Shown here: positions 1 through 10,440 of the stretch, in pieces
Numbering within the stretch: position 1 is the first letter of the stretch
How the letters are laid out: each line of letters begins with the position of its first letter
DNA from: Enchytraeus crypticus
Taxonomy: Eukaryota > Annelida > Clitellata > Enchytraeida > Enchytraeidae
DNA length: 64,000 nt
Assembly (NCBI GenBank): GCA_905160935.1
Contig: CAJHZI010000517.1
Location: forward strand, 1,187,001-1,251,000
Direction of reading: 5' to 3'
The notes under the pieces: generated by a model
The model's input: the letters and a program-made list of their open reading frames with translations, nothing else
The model's database searches: none
Told to the model about the DNA's origin: nothing
Made by a program: the position numbers and the translations under genes

Positions 1-510
1 TTACTCTTTGTATTTTTCCCAATGCCTTTTGTCAGTAGTTCTTTTCTTTACCGAAAGCATGTTTCGCCTATGCAATTCTACATTTGATTTTCATTTCACA
101 CGTCCCAACATCAGTGATGGTGTGGCCTAAACACTTGAAGCTACTTACCGTTCCAATCTAGCATTATTCAGTGTAGTATATACATCCCTGTGATTCCTAG
201 ACACTCTCATAACCTTTGTCTTTTTTATATAAATCTTCATGCCATATCTCAATGCTGCATATGACATTCAGACCATCCATAGTCTTTGTAATCCTACTTC
301 ATTACTAGCAAGCATACCGTGGTCATCTGCAAACCTCATATCTTTCAGCAATTTACCTTCAATAGTTATTCCTTCCTCAATATCCTCCATCGACGTAATC
401 ATTGCCGTCTCGGCAGAGAGATTAAACAGTAGTGGCAAAATACAACATCCCCGTCTTACCTTGGTTCTATTTCACCCTCCTCAGAGAACTCTTGCTGGAT
501 GTGAGTTTCT
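1..510 (-). mobile_element. LINE fragment, family 1 (RTE-like), reverse transcriptase part
   Basis: Read on the minus strand, this stretch encodes pieces of a LINE reverse transcriptase. The RT core LLFNLSAE, the catalytic-site match RFADDHGMLAS and the downstream IKKTKVMRVSR can be read, with several frame changes. The same sequence family recurs at 9,206, 21,244, 24,140, 27,556 and 34,650, which supports the call. It is a dead, 5'-truncated piece cut by the window edge. The clade (RTE-like) is a tentative placement from memory of similar endonuclease-reverse transcriptases. Confidence 0.7.
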
Positions 511-596
511 TGGTTTTGCAGCTGATTACGATTATTTAATATTTGTAAATAAGATTTTAGACGTGTGTGCTATTTAGCTTATTGTTCTGTAGTCTG

Positions 597-878
597 AACA
601 CTCAACAGCATTAAGTTTTTTTAGGAATTAGAATCATCACTGACGTCGCATTTAAGAACTAAGCAATGATTATTATTTAAATAATTACAATTATACGCGG
701 TTCATGTGGGGGGAGATAAGAAGAAAGAGATTGACATATCTCTTATCTCTTTCTTCTTATCTCCCCCCACATGAACCGCGTAATTGTAATTATTCAAATG
801 ATAATCAATGTTTATAGTTCTTAAACGCGACGTCAATGATGATTATAATTCCTAAAAAACCTAATGCTGTTGAATGTT
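597..878. repeat. Foldback (MITE-like) hairpin element 1
   Basis: Two arms of about 135-140 bp are inverted copies of each other, separated by only a few bases near 732-738. The outer ends both carry a version of CAACAGCATTA, and the inner arm includes the run GCGGTTCATGTGGGGGGAGA. The arms match at roughly nine bases in ten. There is no coding sequence. Long, nearly loop-free inverted repeats of this size are typical of foldback or MITE DNA elements. Confidence 0.75.
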
Positions 879-894
879 ATCATTCAACATCATT

Positions 895-1038
895 AAATTA
901 TCATTTTTAGTTTTATACATTTCTAATCTTATTTTGGAATTAATAATCATATTATATCGAAAGTTCCTAGTTTCGATATACTATGATTATTAATTCTAGA
1001 ATAAGATTTGGTTTCTGTAAAACTAAAAACGATAATTT
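895..1038. repeat. Foldback (MITE-like) hairpin element 2
   Basis: A second long hairpin starts less than 20 bp after the first. Arms of about 67 bp (895-962 and 969-1,036) pair around the short loop GTTCCTAG. The sequence is AT-rich, noncoding and unrelated in sequence to the preceding hairpin. Confidence 0.7.
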
Positions 1039-1212
1039 TCTAGTAAAGTGTTTTTGTGGATGTAGTTACTTGGCTGGTCTTTAAGCTAATCCTGTTTCTG
1101 TTGTTAATTACTATCACTGTGATTTCTGCTTACTGTTTGTTGTTGGTCTCTGTATTTTATGGGCTGTCATGCCTTAAATAAACTAACATATACAAAGAGA
1201 AAAATATTTTAT

Positions 1213-1438
<226 letters not shown>

Positions 1439-1439
1439 T

Positions 1440-3858
1440 TTATATAAAGTAAGTAGCCTATCACTCAGCTAAAACAATTTAAATATGGAGCCCTTGGATC
1501 TTTGATGAGTATTAAGTTTTACTAGAGAAGAGGAATTAAATGTTAGAGAAAGATAGAAAACCGCAAATAGGCAGTGTATTACATTCTACTGGCGTTTGCA
1601 AATAGCCTACGGGCAGTAGATTGTCAACGTTACCTAAAAGTATTCCTGTATCTAGAAGTATAGTATTCAGTTATGTCAAAGTTGAATCAAAACTGAGACG
1701 CGGGAGGCCAATAATGATCCAAAGTGTTATGATTGACTTGAATGCTGTAAATTAAAGGCTTTTCTCTGGAAATTTTGCCGCCTAAATTTGTAAGATGACT
1801 GAGAACTTTTATTCGGTGCTTTTACGACTTAATTATTTGAGTACGGTGGTTAATAGAGGAGCTAATAGTAGAGGGCTATGGATTTAAAAGGGAGGCAGTT
1901 GAGAAATGACACATAGAAATCGATTATCAAACACCCCTTCTTCCCAGAAGTCTACACCGTTGCCTTTCTAGGAGAACTTATTTATCAAATGAGCTATTTG
2001 CAGGAACGTGTAACTTTCTCTTGCATGGTTAATGTGTTGAAGACTTTCCTGAATGTCCACTGATGAGGCCACTTTTCATACTTCAAAAGCTCGTCAGTAA
2101 TTTAATAAAACTTAGGGAATGAAATAGAAATGTTAGTAATTAAATAGAAAGGCAAGGTAAAACACCGATGAAAGTGCTTATCAAGATTAGCAAATGGAAC
2201 TTACCAGCAACTTAACAAGTAAGTCTCCTTATTCTAGTTTAACTTCGAGCAGATTCCTTCTCAATGGATGTTTAATTTACATTTGTAGCTTGTTATTTAA
2301 AATATTTCAATCAGTTCACCATTTCATAGAACTATTTCTTTACATTAGCTTGTTATTAACATGTGAAAACTACGCTCATCTTTTTCTTGAAGCAACCAGA
2401 ATGGATCAATATCATACCCTTATTAATATTATATACTGAGTGGCATTTTCCTGCTTTAAAACACTTACATGCGGGTAATTGTCTCTCTTTAATTCAAACA
2501 GATTCAAACCCCTCATATGCCTTCACTCTAGTTTCGAGTCTGTTTTTTTATCTCTAGGTTGTCAGAGGCGGGTTGAGTACTGATGAAGACCCTGCCTCTT
2601 CAAGTCCACCTGAATAATGGACGATGCTTTCTTCAGTCCAGCTGATAAAAAGACCAGACTTGATATGCAAAATAAAAAACACATGTAGCAGGATTCCACA
2701 TAGGCCAATAATATTGCAACTGCAATTGTCTGGCCGCTAATCTAAAAAATCTAAATTATAAACATGATAGTAAAATTTTCAAATGCTAATCAGTGGTTTG
2801 GTTGGTCAACCACGACTACGATCGGATTTGACCAGTACAGTATGATCGGTACAGTGGTTCACCAGTACACCTGACATCATTACGAGAAACCACTGGGTTG
2901 CTGACCTTGATGTTAAACCAGATCATCAGCTGGCTAGCAATCTGGTCGTTAACTGTATAGTGTATAATTAGTAACTTTCTGATTAATTGTACCAGGAAAT
3001 CAGGGGCAATTGACAAGAACCGATATGAAAAAGGAATACGATGCAAAGAACATTAGTATAATTGGCAAGGAAGGGGAATAGAAGATAAAGCCGGAGGAAA
3101 TAATAGAAAGGCATTGAGAGTATGGAAAGGACTTTTATGAAAAGTCTGAGAAGCCAAATCAGGAGGATTTGTGTTTTTTAAAGTGTATTCCCATTGACTT
3201 TCTCACAACTAGTAAATCGTAATGTAGTTATAGGCTACCAAAAGCAAATTATTCAAAGGGATAATGCAAATAAATATACCTTTTAGTTAGGTAATTTAAT
3301 GTCATGAGCAAGCATCTAACACTTAGATTCAAAATTGTTAAATATATTGAAAATGATTTGTTCATAGTAAAACATTTCTTTTTAAACTAAAAATTACTTT
3401 GAGCCACTGCTCAAAGAAAGCTTTCTATAATTGCTACTCACATTCAGACTATTAGATAAGATAATTTCAGACCGTAATTAATACAATCAGACTTTAGTAA
3501 ATGAAGAAAGGCTCCTCAAATATTTCCTGTCTGTGCCACGGGCGAGAAATCATCACCTCAGATCGGAGCAGTCTCGCCGTGCTTCAGTAGCTAATCGATC
3601 CTCTATAGCGCCTCATGCTCTGCTCAAGAACGGCATCTACTTGGATTGTTCCCTTGCAGTCGTATTATCGCTAAGAAGCAAGCAATTTTGTTCCAAATAG
3701 ATCCATCCTGGAGAAAGATATTTTATTGAATTAATTACTCAATTATAGTTTCAAAGACAACCAGTCCATTCTGTGAAGAAATTTAAGGTCGTTGAAGTGT
3801 ACTATTTGAAAGGAACATATGTGCAATATTTAATAAAAATAATAGCCTTTTGTGAAGG
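1440..3858. other. No recognisable gene
   Basis: AT-rich sequence with no convincing coding region. A short stretch near 3,060-3,160 reads on the plus strand as a LINE-like EEIIERH...EYGKDF. It could be a worn family 1 fragment, but it is too short to call. Confidence 0.5.
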
Positions 3859-4110
3859 GAGAGAGAGAGAGAGAGAGAGGACTATGTTTATTGAAAGTAC
3901 GCATACAGACACATACCTGTATACAAGCACAAGGTCATCAAAGAGGGTATAAATACCCTATTTAGTTGACAACCAACAATGACGCATAAACAAGCATATA
4001 TGCAGCTGAAAATTGGCGAAATAGTACAAAAATTCAGAAGTAACAAACCAGTGTGCAAATTGGAGAAACAGTAGCATAGAAAAGAAGGATTAACTCATTG
4101 TTCGATGGAG
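3859..4110 (-). mobile_element. LINE 3'-end fragment, same family as the 36-40 kb LINE
   Basis: On the minus strand the last 230 bp or so align with the 3' UTR of the LINE ending at 39,865. Shared landmarks are GTTGTCAACTA.ATAGGGTAT, the phrase CCCTCTTTGATGACCTTGTG, and the ending CAATAAACATAG followed by a CT tract. This is a 5'-truncated 3' tail with no coding sequence left. The AATAAA followed by (CT)n marks the element end. Confidence 0.8.
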
Positions 4111-4206
4111 AGCTTATTATGGAGCGACATAAGCATCATATGAATAGTAACACGCAGCATGTACCTATAGGACCTGCGATAACTGCGTAAACGACTAAAC
4201 ATAACG

Positions 4207-4338
4207 TTATAGATATACAGTATATACATGTATAATTATGTATATATATATATACAATGTTATACATGTATATATATATGAAATACTTATATATATATAT
4301 ATGTATATATATAGTATATATAGTACATATATAATTAG

Positions 4339-4378
<40 letters not shown>

Positions 4379-4383
4379 CAATG

Positions 4384-4433
<50 letters not shown>

Positions 4434-4520
4434 CATGCCTACATACATGCAGTATATGCATACATACATACATAAATTTAACTATATATATAATTTATAT
4501 ATATATATACATATCTATAT

Positions 4521-4557
<37 letters not shown>

Positions 4558-4560
4558 ACA
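4207..4560. repeat. (TA)n-rich region with (TG)n
   Basis: Interrupted TA/TATG repeats, ending in a TG run at about 4,534-4,556. Open frames here are simple repeat artefacts. Confidence 0.95.
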
Positions 4561-5041
4561 TGTGTCATACATACTTGTATACTGCATATACATGTATACC
4601 TGTCTCTGTCTTCCGCTAACTCTCAGGCACACGTCGGCACTCTTACCCATGGGTGGTCCATAGCAGGCGTGCCTTGAAACTCTTAGAAATCTCGCCTTTA
4701 TTTGGAAGCATTACCCAAGAAATTGACACTTATGCAAGATTCTAGTTGCTCAATTTTCCGTTCAGTTGAAGAGACTTGACTCTAGATGACATCAATCTAA
4801 TCATCACACCTTTAGGTAGGGTGTACTGTCGTAAATATATCATCTAGGCCTACTATGGGTCGTAAACACCAGTGACGAAGATGATAATCGTTTAAGCATA
4901 TATTATGCAAGTAACAGACGTTATAGTTGATTGAATAAAACCTGGTAAAAGAAGAGTGCTCTTTTGATATGGCTTAGATGGATTATGAATATGATCCTGA
5001 ATTATATTATAGGTATAAGCTATATATATCTATATCAATAT
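4561..5041. other. No recognisable gene
   Basis: Nothing identifiable on either strand. Confidence 0.5.
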
Positions 5042-5047
5042 CTACAC

Positions 5048-5079
<32 letters not shown>

Positions 5080-5105
5080 TGTACATGTACATGTATATAT
5101 ATATG

Positions 5106-5161
<56 letters not shown>

Positions 5162-5199
5162 ACTGTTTATTGGATATTAATTATACCCAATACTCCGGA

Positions 5200-5235
<36 letters not shown>

Positions 5236-5237
5236 TA
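5042..5237. repeat. (TA)n, (GTACAT)n and (GAAA)n/(GA)n microsatellites
   Basis: TA runs at about 5,048-5,074 and 5,105-5,160 surround a short GTACAT repeat. A GAAA/GA run lies at about 5,198-5,235. Confidence 0.93.
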
Positions 5238-5312
5238 TTATGGAGTAAGGAAAAGAGAAGGAGAGAGAAAATTATTATAGTAGGTAAAGGGATATAATAT
5301 ATCCCTTTAGCC

Positions 5313-5413
5313 GTTAAGGAAAAAATTCCGTGATTAACAATTATCCATTTCATGGCCTCTAATATAGGCCATGAGATGGATAATTATTAATCACGGAAAT
5401 TTTTTCTTAACGT
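5313..5413. repeat. Foldback hairpin element 3
   Basis: Arms of about 47 bp beginning CGTTAAG and ending CTTAACG pair around the loop CTAATAT. A small separate palindrome (AAAGGGATATAATATATCCCTTT) lies just before it at 5,286-5,308. Noncoding. Confidence 0.7.
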
Positions 5414-6230
5414 CTTATCAGTCTGCAGACAATTTAACAGACGGCAGGGTGCGACATTTGTCAGAAGGTAACACCGAAAAGATCTTGTTGCGGATCAGAT
5501 GAGCTAAACATCAATACCTTCCTACCACTTCTTCCATCGGCAGATCGAGAGAAGACTCGGCAGACTATAGATAACATGTTATAATTTTATCTAAATTAGC
5601 ATTTAACATAAACGCCCGAGGCTAAAAGACACCCCGTTGCGCTTATTTAACGTGTGTCGTGCTAAGCAGGAGCAGAACCCTGCACTGTGGACTCTTTGTT
5701 ACTTTTTTATGTTACTTTTACATGTTACTTTTACCTGCTAAATTCTCTATACACAAATGTTAGCGATACTAGAGATAATATCTAATAACTTTTGCGTACA
5801 GGATGGTTTAAAAAGATAGCTTAACTTTTTTTTAATCAACATTTAACATTTAACTGTTAGCATTTCTAAATTATAGCAGTTAAATTTAATTGTCAATGGT
5901 TCATTTAATTAAACTGAAATTCTGAAAACTGAAATTTAATTAAACTGAAATTCGAGTGAACGTTTTAAATTTTAGCCCATAAATTATATCAGACACAGAG
6001 TTGAGGGGTTAAACAGTTAATATGGTTCTAGATGTACTACAAAATATAAGTACGTTGACATGGAGAGTTATGTGTAGTTTGATGTATTTCATTAGAATGA
6101 AACACACCTATCTAACACTAAAATCCTTCCAGGATTGAAATAATATTGTATTTCAATTTTAAACTGCATTAAAGAACGCCGATGCAACATCGATTTACTC
6201 TGAGCTCTGAGACAGTTTCGTTCCAACGAT
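5414..6230. other. No recognisable gene
   Basis: AT-rich sequence with a short triple repeat of TGTTACTTTTAC-like units near 5,696-5,738 and a local duplication of TAATTAAACTGAAATT near 5,908-5,952. Nothing else is identifiable. Confidence 0.5.
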
Positions 6231-6234
6231 GTGC

Positions 6235-6325
6235 AAGAGACGAGTATTCATTGGATTCGAACGGTGGACCTCCTAATTCGCATCAGTCTACTAACTGAGC
6301 CTGCCACTAGACCAGTCATTACACT
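6235..6325 (-). repeat. tRNA-like sequence, probably a SINE head
   Basis: On the minus strand an A-box-like TGGTCTAGTGG is followed about 40 bp later by a B-box-like CGTTCGAATCC, the spacing of an RNA polymerase III promoter in a tRNA. A clean cloverleaf is not evident, so this is more likely a tRNA-derived repeat than a working tRNA gene. Confidence 0.4.
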
Positions 6326-6337
6326 TGTGCATCTGAG

Positions 6338-6373
<36 letters not shown>

Positions 6374-6395
6374 GCTCTTTCTATCTATCTATCTT
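6338..6395. repeat. (CT)n and (CTAT)n microsatellite
   Basis: Runs of CT with a short CTAT stretch. Confidence 0.95.
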
Positions 6396-6499
6396 GCATC
6401 TCTCTTGCTTTCTATCTGGTACATATACATGTACACGTATAAATAAACGCTGACTAAGGTACAAATACATGTACATGTATATATTAGCACAGTCACATG

Positions 6500-6670
6500 A
6501 ATGTTTCGGTGGCTCAGTGTCGAAGCGCGTTAGTCATCGAGAAGTTTTAAATGACCATTCCTAAGGTCCTGGGATCAGTTCCCGTTAGAGCTGATCAGAG
6601 AGTAAAATCTCGTACATTCATCTAACAGGGTACTTGGATAAATCTGACTCCCTGAGAACATTATCCTGTT
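6500..6670 (+). mobile_element. tRNA-derived SINE, family A, copy 1
   Basis: A tRNA-like head with an A-box-like GGTGGCTCAGTGTCGAAG is followed by AAGTTTTAAATGACC, a worn B box (GGGATCAGTTCCC), then GCTGATCAGAGAGTAAAATCT and GTACATTCA. The same ordered blocks occur at 31,480-31,645 and, partly, at 13,530-13,650. A (CAT)n run and a second repeat block follow directly. Confidence 0.65.
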
Positions 6671-6682
6671 TTCTCAACACGT

Positions 6683-7000
6683 CATCATCATCATCGTCAT
6701 CATCATCATCATCGTCATCATCAGCATCATCTTCCCTGTAATCCCAATTTAACTAGAGTCTCAATACTATTAGACGTTCTCCACTCCTCTCTGTCCCATA
6801 CCATAGTAGAATCTCATCCATTTGTTTTAGAAAATGTTGTAGCAATTTTTGCTGCCTAGGCACTCATCAACCGAATGCCTTTTCTGACTTTGATTTGGAT
6901 CTTAGTGCTTTAGTCGCCTTCTACGATATGGTCAGTCACCGGTTGGTCTATTCTTCAAACAACCCGGACGCATCAAGGGGAAAATAATGCACTTGTTTAC
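6683..7000 (+). repeat. (CAT)n followed by SINE-core-like repeat
   Basis: A CAT/CGT run at 6,683-6,735 leads into CTTCCCTGTAATCCCAATTTAA and, further on, CGCCTTCTACGATATGGTCAG and GGTTGGTCTATTCTTC. The block recurs at 31,985-32,210 and, shortened, at 20,985-21,060, which marks it as interspersed. It may be the body of SINE family A or a separate SINE with a conserved core. Confidence 0.5.
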
Positions 7001-7251
7001 CCAACATGTCAGTTTTTTAAACATATAAAGCTCTCAATTTTCTTTCAATCAGCAGATTTCAATTTCGCTAATATTGATCATGCGTTTCTGAAGTAAAGCT
7101 TTTTGACTCTGAGCCAAACCAATAAACCACGGATATAGAAAACGATGGTTTGATGGAAGAGGTGGAAGCAGCAGTCCATGTATCGCTGTGTGGACGGCAC
7201 CGGATGTAGATTTTATCGTAATGACTGGACCAAGGTTGACTGCACTCAGTG

Positions 7252-7255
<4 letters not shown>

Positions 7256-7290
<35 letters not shown>

Positions 7291-7321
7291 AGAGAGAGGA
7301 TAAATGCGCGCGAGAGATTTA

Positions 7322-7367
<46 letters not shown>

Positions 7368-7423
7368 ATCTATATAAGAGTATAAATGTATATATATATA
7401 TATAATTTACATATATATATATA

Positions 7424-7462
<39 letters not shown>

Positions 7463-7625
7463 TATCTATATATATATATGTATATAGATATATGTATAAG
7501 GGGGATAACGATATACGCGAGAGAGATTGAGGATATAAATAGTAGGCCTATAGGCTATCTATCGGCTTATCTATATATATTATATATATTATATAATATA
7601 TATATATCTATATATATATATATAA
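7256..7625. repeat. (GA)n and (TA)n microsatellites
   Basis: A GA run at 7,256-7,305 is followed by broken TA runs from 7,323 to 7,490 and from 7,570 to 7,625. Confidence 0.93.
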
Positions 7626-8460
7626 GTCTATGTAGAGTGAGATAGTGAGGGACTCCGGGAGTAATTAGAGAAAACACAACAAAAGCGAGAGAGTGAGAGG
7701 AATAATTAAGGAAAAGAGAAAACGAAAACTGCCAATCAGTAGGAGAGAGAGAGAGAGAGAGAGGTGTGGGAGAAGGATGGAGAAACGGACAGAGAAACAA
7801 ATGAGAGATTTCAAAGCTTATAGGTATAGAAGTAATGATAGCAAGGGTATTATACAGATCAATACATTCTCTGACCTGCCGGAACTCTAGTCATGTGACT
7901 TGAACATAATGACTCCTTAAATACCCCCTGCGTTCAGTTGTACATGTCCTATAAATGTTCACTCTTTAGAGCAGGATGGTAACTTAGAGTAGAACCATCG
8001 ATAAATCTCCCGAAAACAAAACTCGTACTTTTGCGACTCTCGTAGAACAAAAAAGATAGAAAGTTTAGGTGAAAGAAATGCTAATAAGTATTTTGTATGT
8101 CTTAAGTCTTTAAAGTCTAAGGTTTATAAGGTCTATAAATTTTTTGTAAGGTTAATAAGTCTTTTCGTTTTGTACAGCTTAGGTATAGAAGTAGCATATA
8201 ATTTCATATACCTCATGCTTCTATCTGCTGCCTTTTTCATTTCTTAAAGCAAATGTTTTATAACAATCAAGTTGATTCAAATCAATAAACAAATCAAATA
8301 AAAATCAAATAACAAATGTTCAAGTAACAATCTTAATGGAAGCAATATTAAGCAACATCATTAAGTGAAAAGTAGGTGGTGAGAGTTAGAGAGCTAATCT
8401 AAATTATATGCTCATTAATTATTTGTTCATAAACTGTTAATTTTTCGCAATTACTATTCT
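7626..8460. other. No recognisable gene
   Basis: Contains a short GA run at 7,743-7,762; otherwise AT-rich with nothing identifiable. Confidence 0.5.
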
Positions 8461-8756
8461 CTCTCTAAGTGCACTGCCTACTGGCAGATCCATAGTGTAT
8501 TGCGCCCCGAGGCTTGTCTTACCTCCGTTTTCCACTTCGTGTCCACGTCTGAGTGGATCTTTAAATCATCCAAAATTGCTAATCTCGTTCTGCCTCTGCT
8601 TCTATTTCCTTCCATTTGACCTTCTATGACCTCTTGTAGTAAAATTCCCTCCCAGAATTTGTCCTATCTAGCTCTTTTTTCTACTTTTAATGCCCTTATC
8701 AGCCGCTAATCTGCATTAACTCTCTCTAAAACGTTTTGTTACTATTTTGGTTCAGC
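8461..8756 (-). mobile_element. LINE family 1, 3'-terminal part (interrupted copy)
   Basis: On the minus strand the sequence reads VIEGQMEGNRSRGR... and LDDLKIHSDVD, then the family end CTGCCAGTAGGCAGTGCACTTAGAGAGAGA. This matches the ends at 25,440-25,500 and 28,170-28,222. The upstream part of the same copy lies at 9,206-9,510, beyond the nested LINE at 8,757-9,205. The coding frame is decayed. Confidence 0.75.
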
Positions 8757-9205
8757 TAATCAATCAATCAATCAATCAATAAGAATTTAACGTCCGGTTC
8801 CTCGCCATAAGGCAATGTTAGGGACGTCTCTTGCAGACACTACATAAACAGGCGTCAAAGCACCACACGATGACAACTGAGTACTCAGAGACCACAAGAG
8901 AAAGCGAGATGAAAACAGTGCAAGTCCAAGATCCAAGGCAAGCGGGTCATAATTTAGACATATGGCGGAAAGAGATGGGTTTTTAGCTTGCCAGGGAAAG
9001 TACCAATACAATTACAAGATCGAAGATCTTGTGTCACAGTGTTCCATATTGTCGGAGCAGAAAACATGAAGGAGCGTCTGCCCATGGCATATTTAATATT
9101 TGGTACGGTAAGATTTTTACTAGAGGAACGAAGACTACGAGAAGATTGATAGATGGATAAAAAGATCAGATAGATATGATGGTTTACCATAATTTGAACT
9201 TTTGA
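8757..9205 (-). mobile_element. CR1/L2-like LINE 3' fragment nested in LINE family 1
   Basis: The minus strand encodes the C-terminal signature of CR1/L2-type ORF2 proteins: RSSSKNLTVPN, then GRRSFMFSAPTIWNTV and GTFPGKLKTHLF. After the stop comes a short 3' UTR with AGACGTCCCTAACATTGCC and CCGGACGTTAAATTC, ending in an (ATTG)n tail at 8,757-8,780. A short tandem 3' tail is usual for this group. It is 5'-truncated and sits inside a family 1 LINE copy. Confidence 0.75.
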
Positions 9206-9510
9206 AGGCGTGGCCAATACCAAGGGTTTCACTATCCTTATCTTTGTGGATTTCCTTAGATTAAAAAAATTAAATTCTTTCCTATTACCGAAAGCCTTTT
9301 GTGCTTGTGAATCCTACTGCAAATTTCAGTCTCACATTTACAATTTATTGTAATATTGACTGCATCTCTTTCCTGGGACACTCCTAAAAGTTTGGGTTTT
9401 TGATGTTAATCTTCAATCCATAATTCAATGTCGTGTCATTCAGACTATCCACTATCTACGAAATGGAAGAGAATATTACAACCTTGCTACAACTTCCGCG
9501 TCTAATTTCA
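9206..9510 (-). mobile_element. LINE family 1, upstream part of the interrupted copy
   Basis: On the minus strand AAAGGCTTTCGGTAATAGGAAAG and GATAGTGAAACCCTTGGTAT match the family 1 copies at 24,960-25,040 and 27,715-27,815. The family 1 match stops at about 9,206, where the nested CR1/L2-like fragment begins. About 170 bp of family 1 sequence expected between the two parts is not seen. Confidence 0.65.
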
Positions 9511-10364
9511 CATTCTTCTGAGTATTCTTGTTTGATCAGTTTACAGCTCTTTCATTTATGTACAAGTTTAGAATTAATATTCAATTAATATTATTGTAAT
9601 TTCAATTACATGTAATATTAACCTTCAAAAACTGTAAATCGTCTTAGTCTTTTCATGTTCTCCCTCATAGATGGAAAAAACGTCCTTACCAAAAATAAAA
9701 ACCTTAAAAAACGCGTTTTTCCCAACAAAATAAAAAAAGTTGAAAAACCCTTAGTAGCGTACACGTAGGCTTGCATATATATTACCATGTCTTCATTCCA
9801 TAACACTAAACAATTTTATTACAACTAGACTAAAAGTTCTAAGGTATGTCCATAGACTCCATACAAATTTAAACAAATACTTTCAGGTCACATACAGCCA
9901 CATAAAATGTTCTTACAATTTCCTGTTTTGGCTCGCAGTTGAAATAATTAGAGGTGAGATTACAGTGTTTATCTTATTTTTTACGTTTGACGTTTACGGT
10001 TTACGTTTCTTTACACTTTTTATTTTCTAAAAAATAAAAAAAGTAAAAAAAACGCGTTTTTTAATATATATAAAAAACGTAAAAGAAGTTTTTTTCGTCT
10101 ACTGTATGTTCTCCCTTCACTCTATATAATCTCTACAGCTCTCTCTTTTAATTATCTTAAAGATTTTATCTATGGTATTTCTGTAGGCTTACCTATGTTT
10201 TCGAACTTTAATTTACAATAGATAGGCCGACTAGCAGGCCTTCCACCTGGCACAAGAGTACTTTATTAAGGTAACGACCCATTAGCAAGCACGCAACTCT
10301 TGAAATCTACGACTTAATTATAATTATGAATTAATTTATTTCTTCCTCTCCCGCTCCCTCTCAT

Positions 10365-10367
<3 letters not shown>
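9511..10367. other. No recognisable gene
   Basis: AT-rich. Two short A/T-flanked ACGCGT palindromes (near 9,708 and 10,053) and repeated ACGTTTGACGTTTACGG-like words near 9,981-10,005 are the only patterns seen. Confidence 0.45.

Positions 10368-10437
<70 letters not shown>
10368..10437. repeat. (CT)n microsatellite
   Basis: Nearly pure CT run of about 70 bp. Confidence 0.97.

Positions 10438-10440
<3 letters not shown>

Noticed and set aside
3050-3160. Possible LINE family 1 upstream fragment
   Set aside because: Only a dozen or so residues resemble the family and frames are inconsistent; too weak to annotate.
6235-6325. True tRNA gene
   Set aside because: A and B boxes are present but a full cloverleaf with acceptor stem is not evident, and similar heads elsewhere belong to SINEs.
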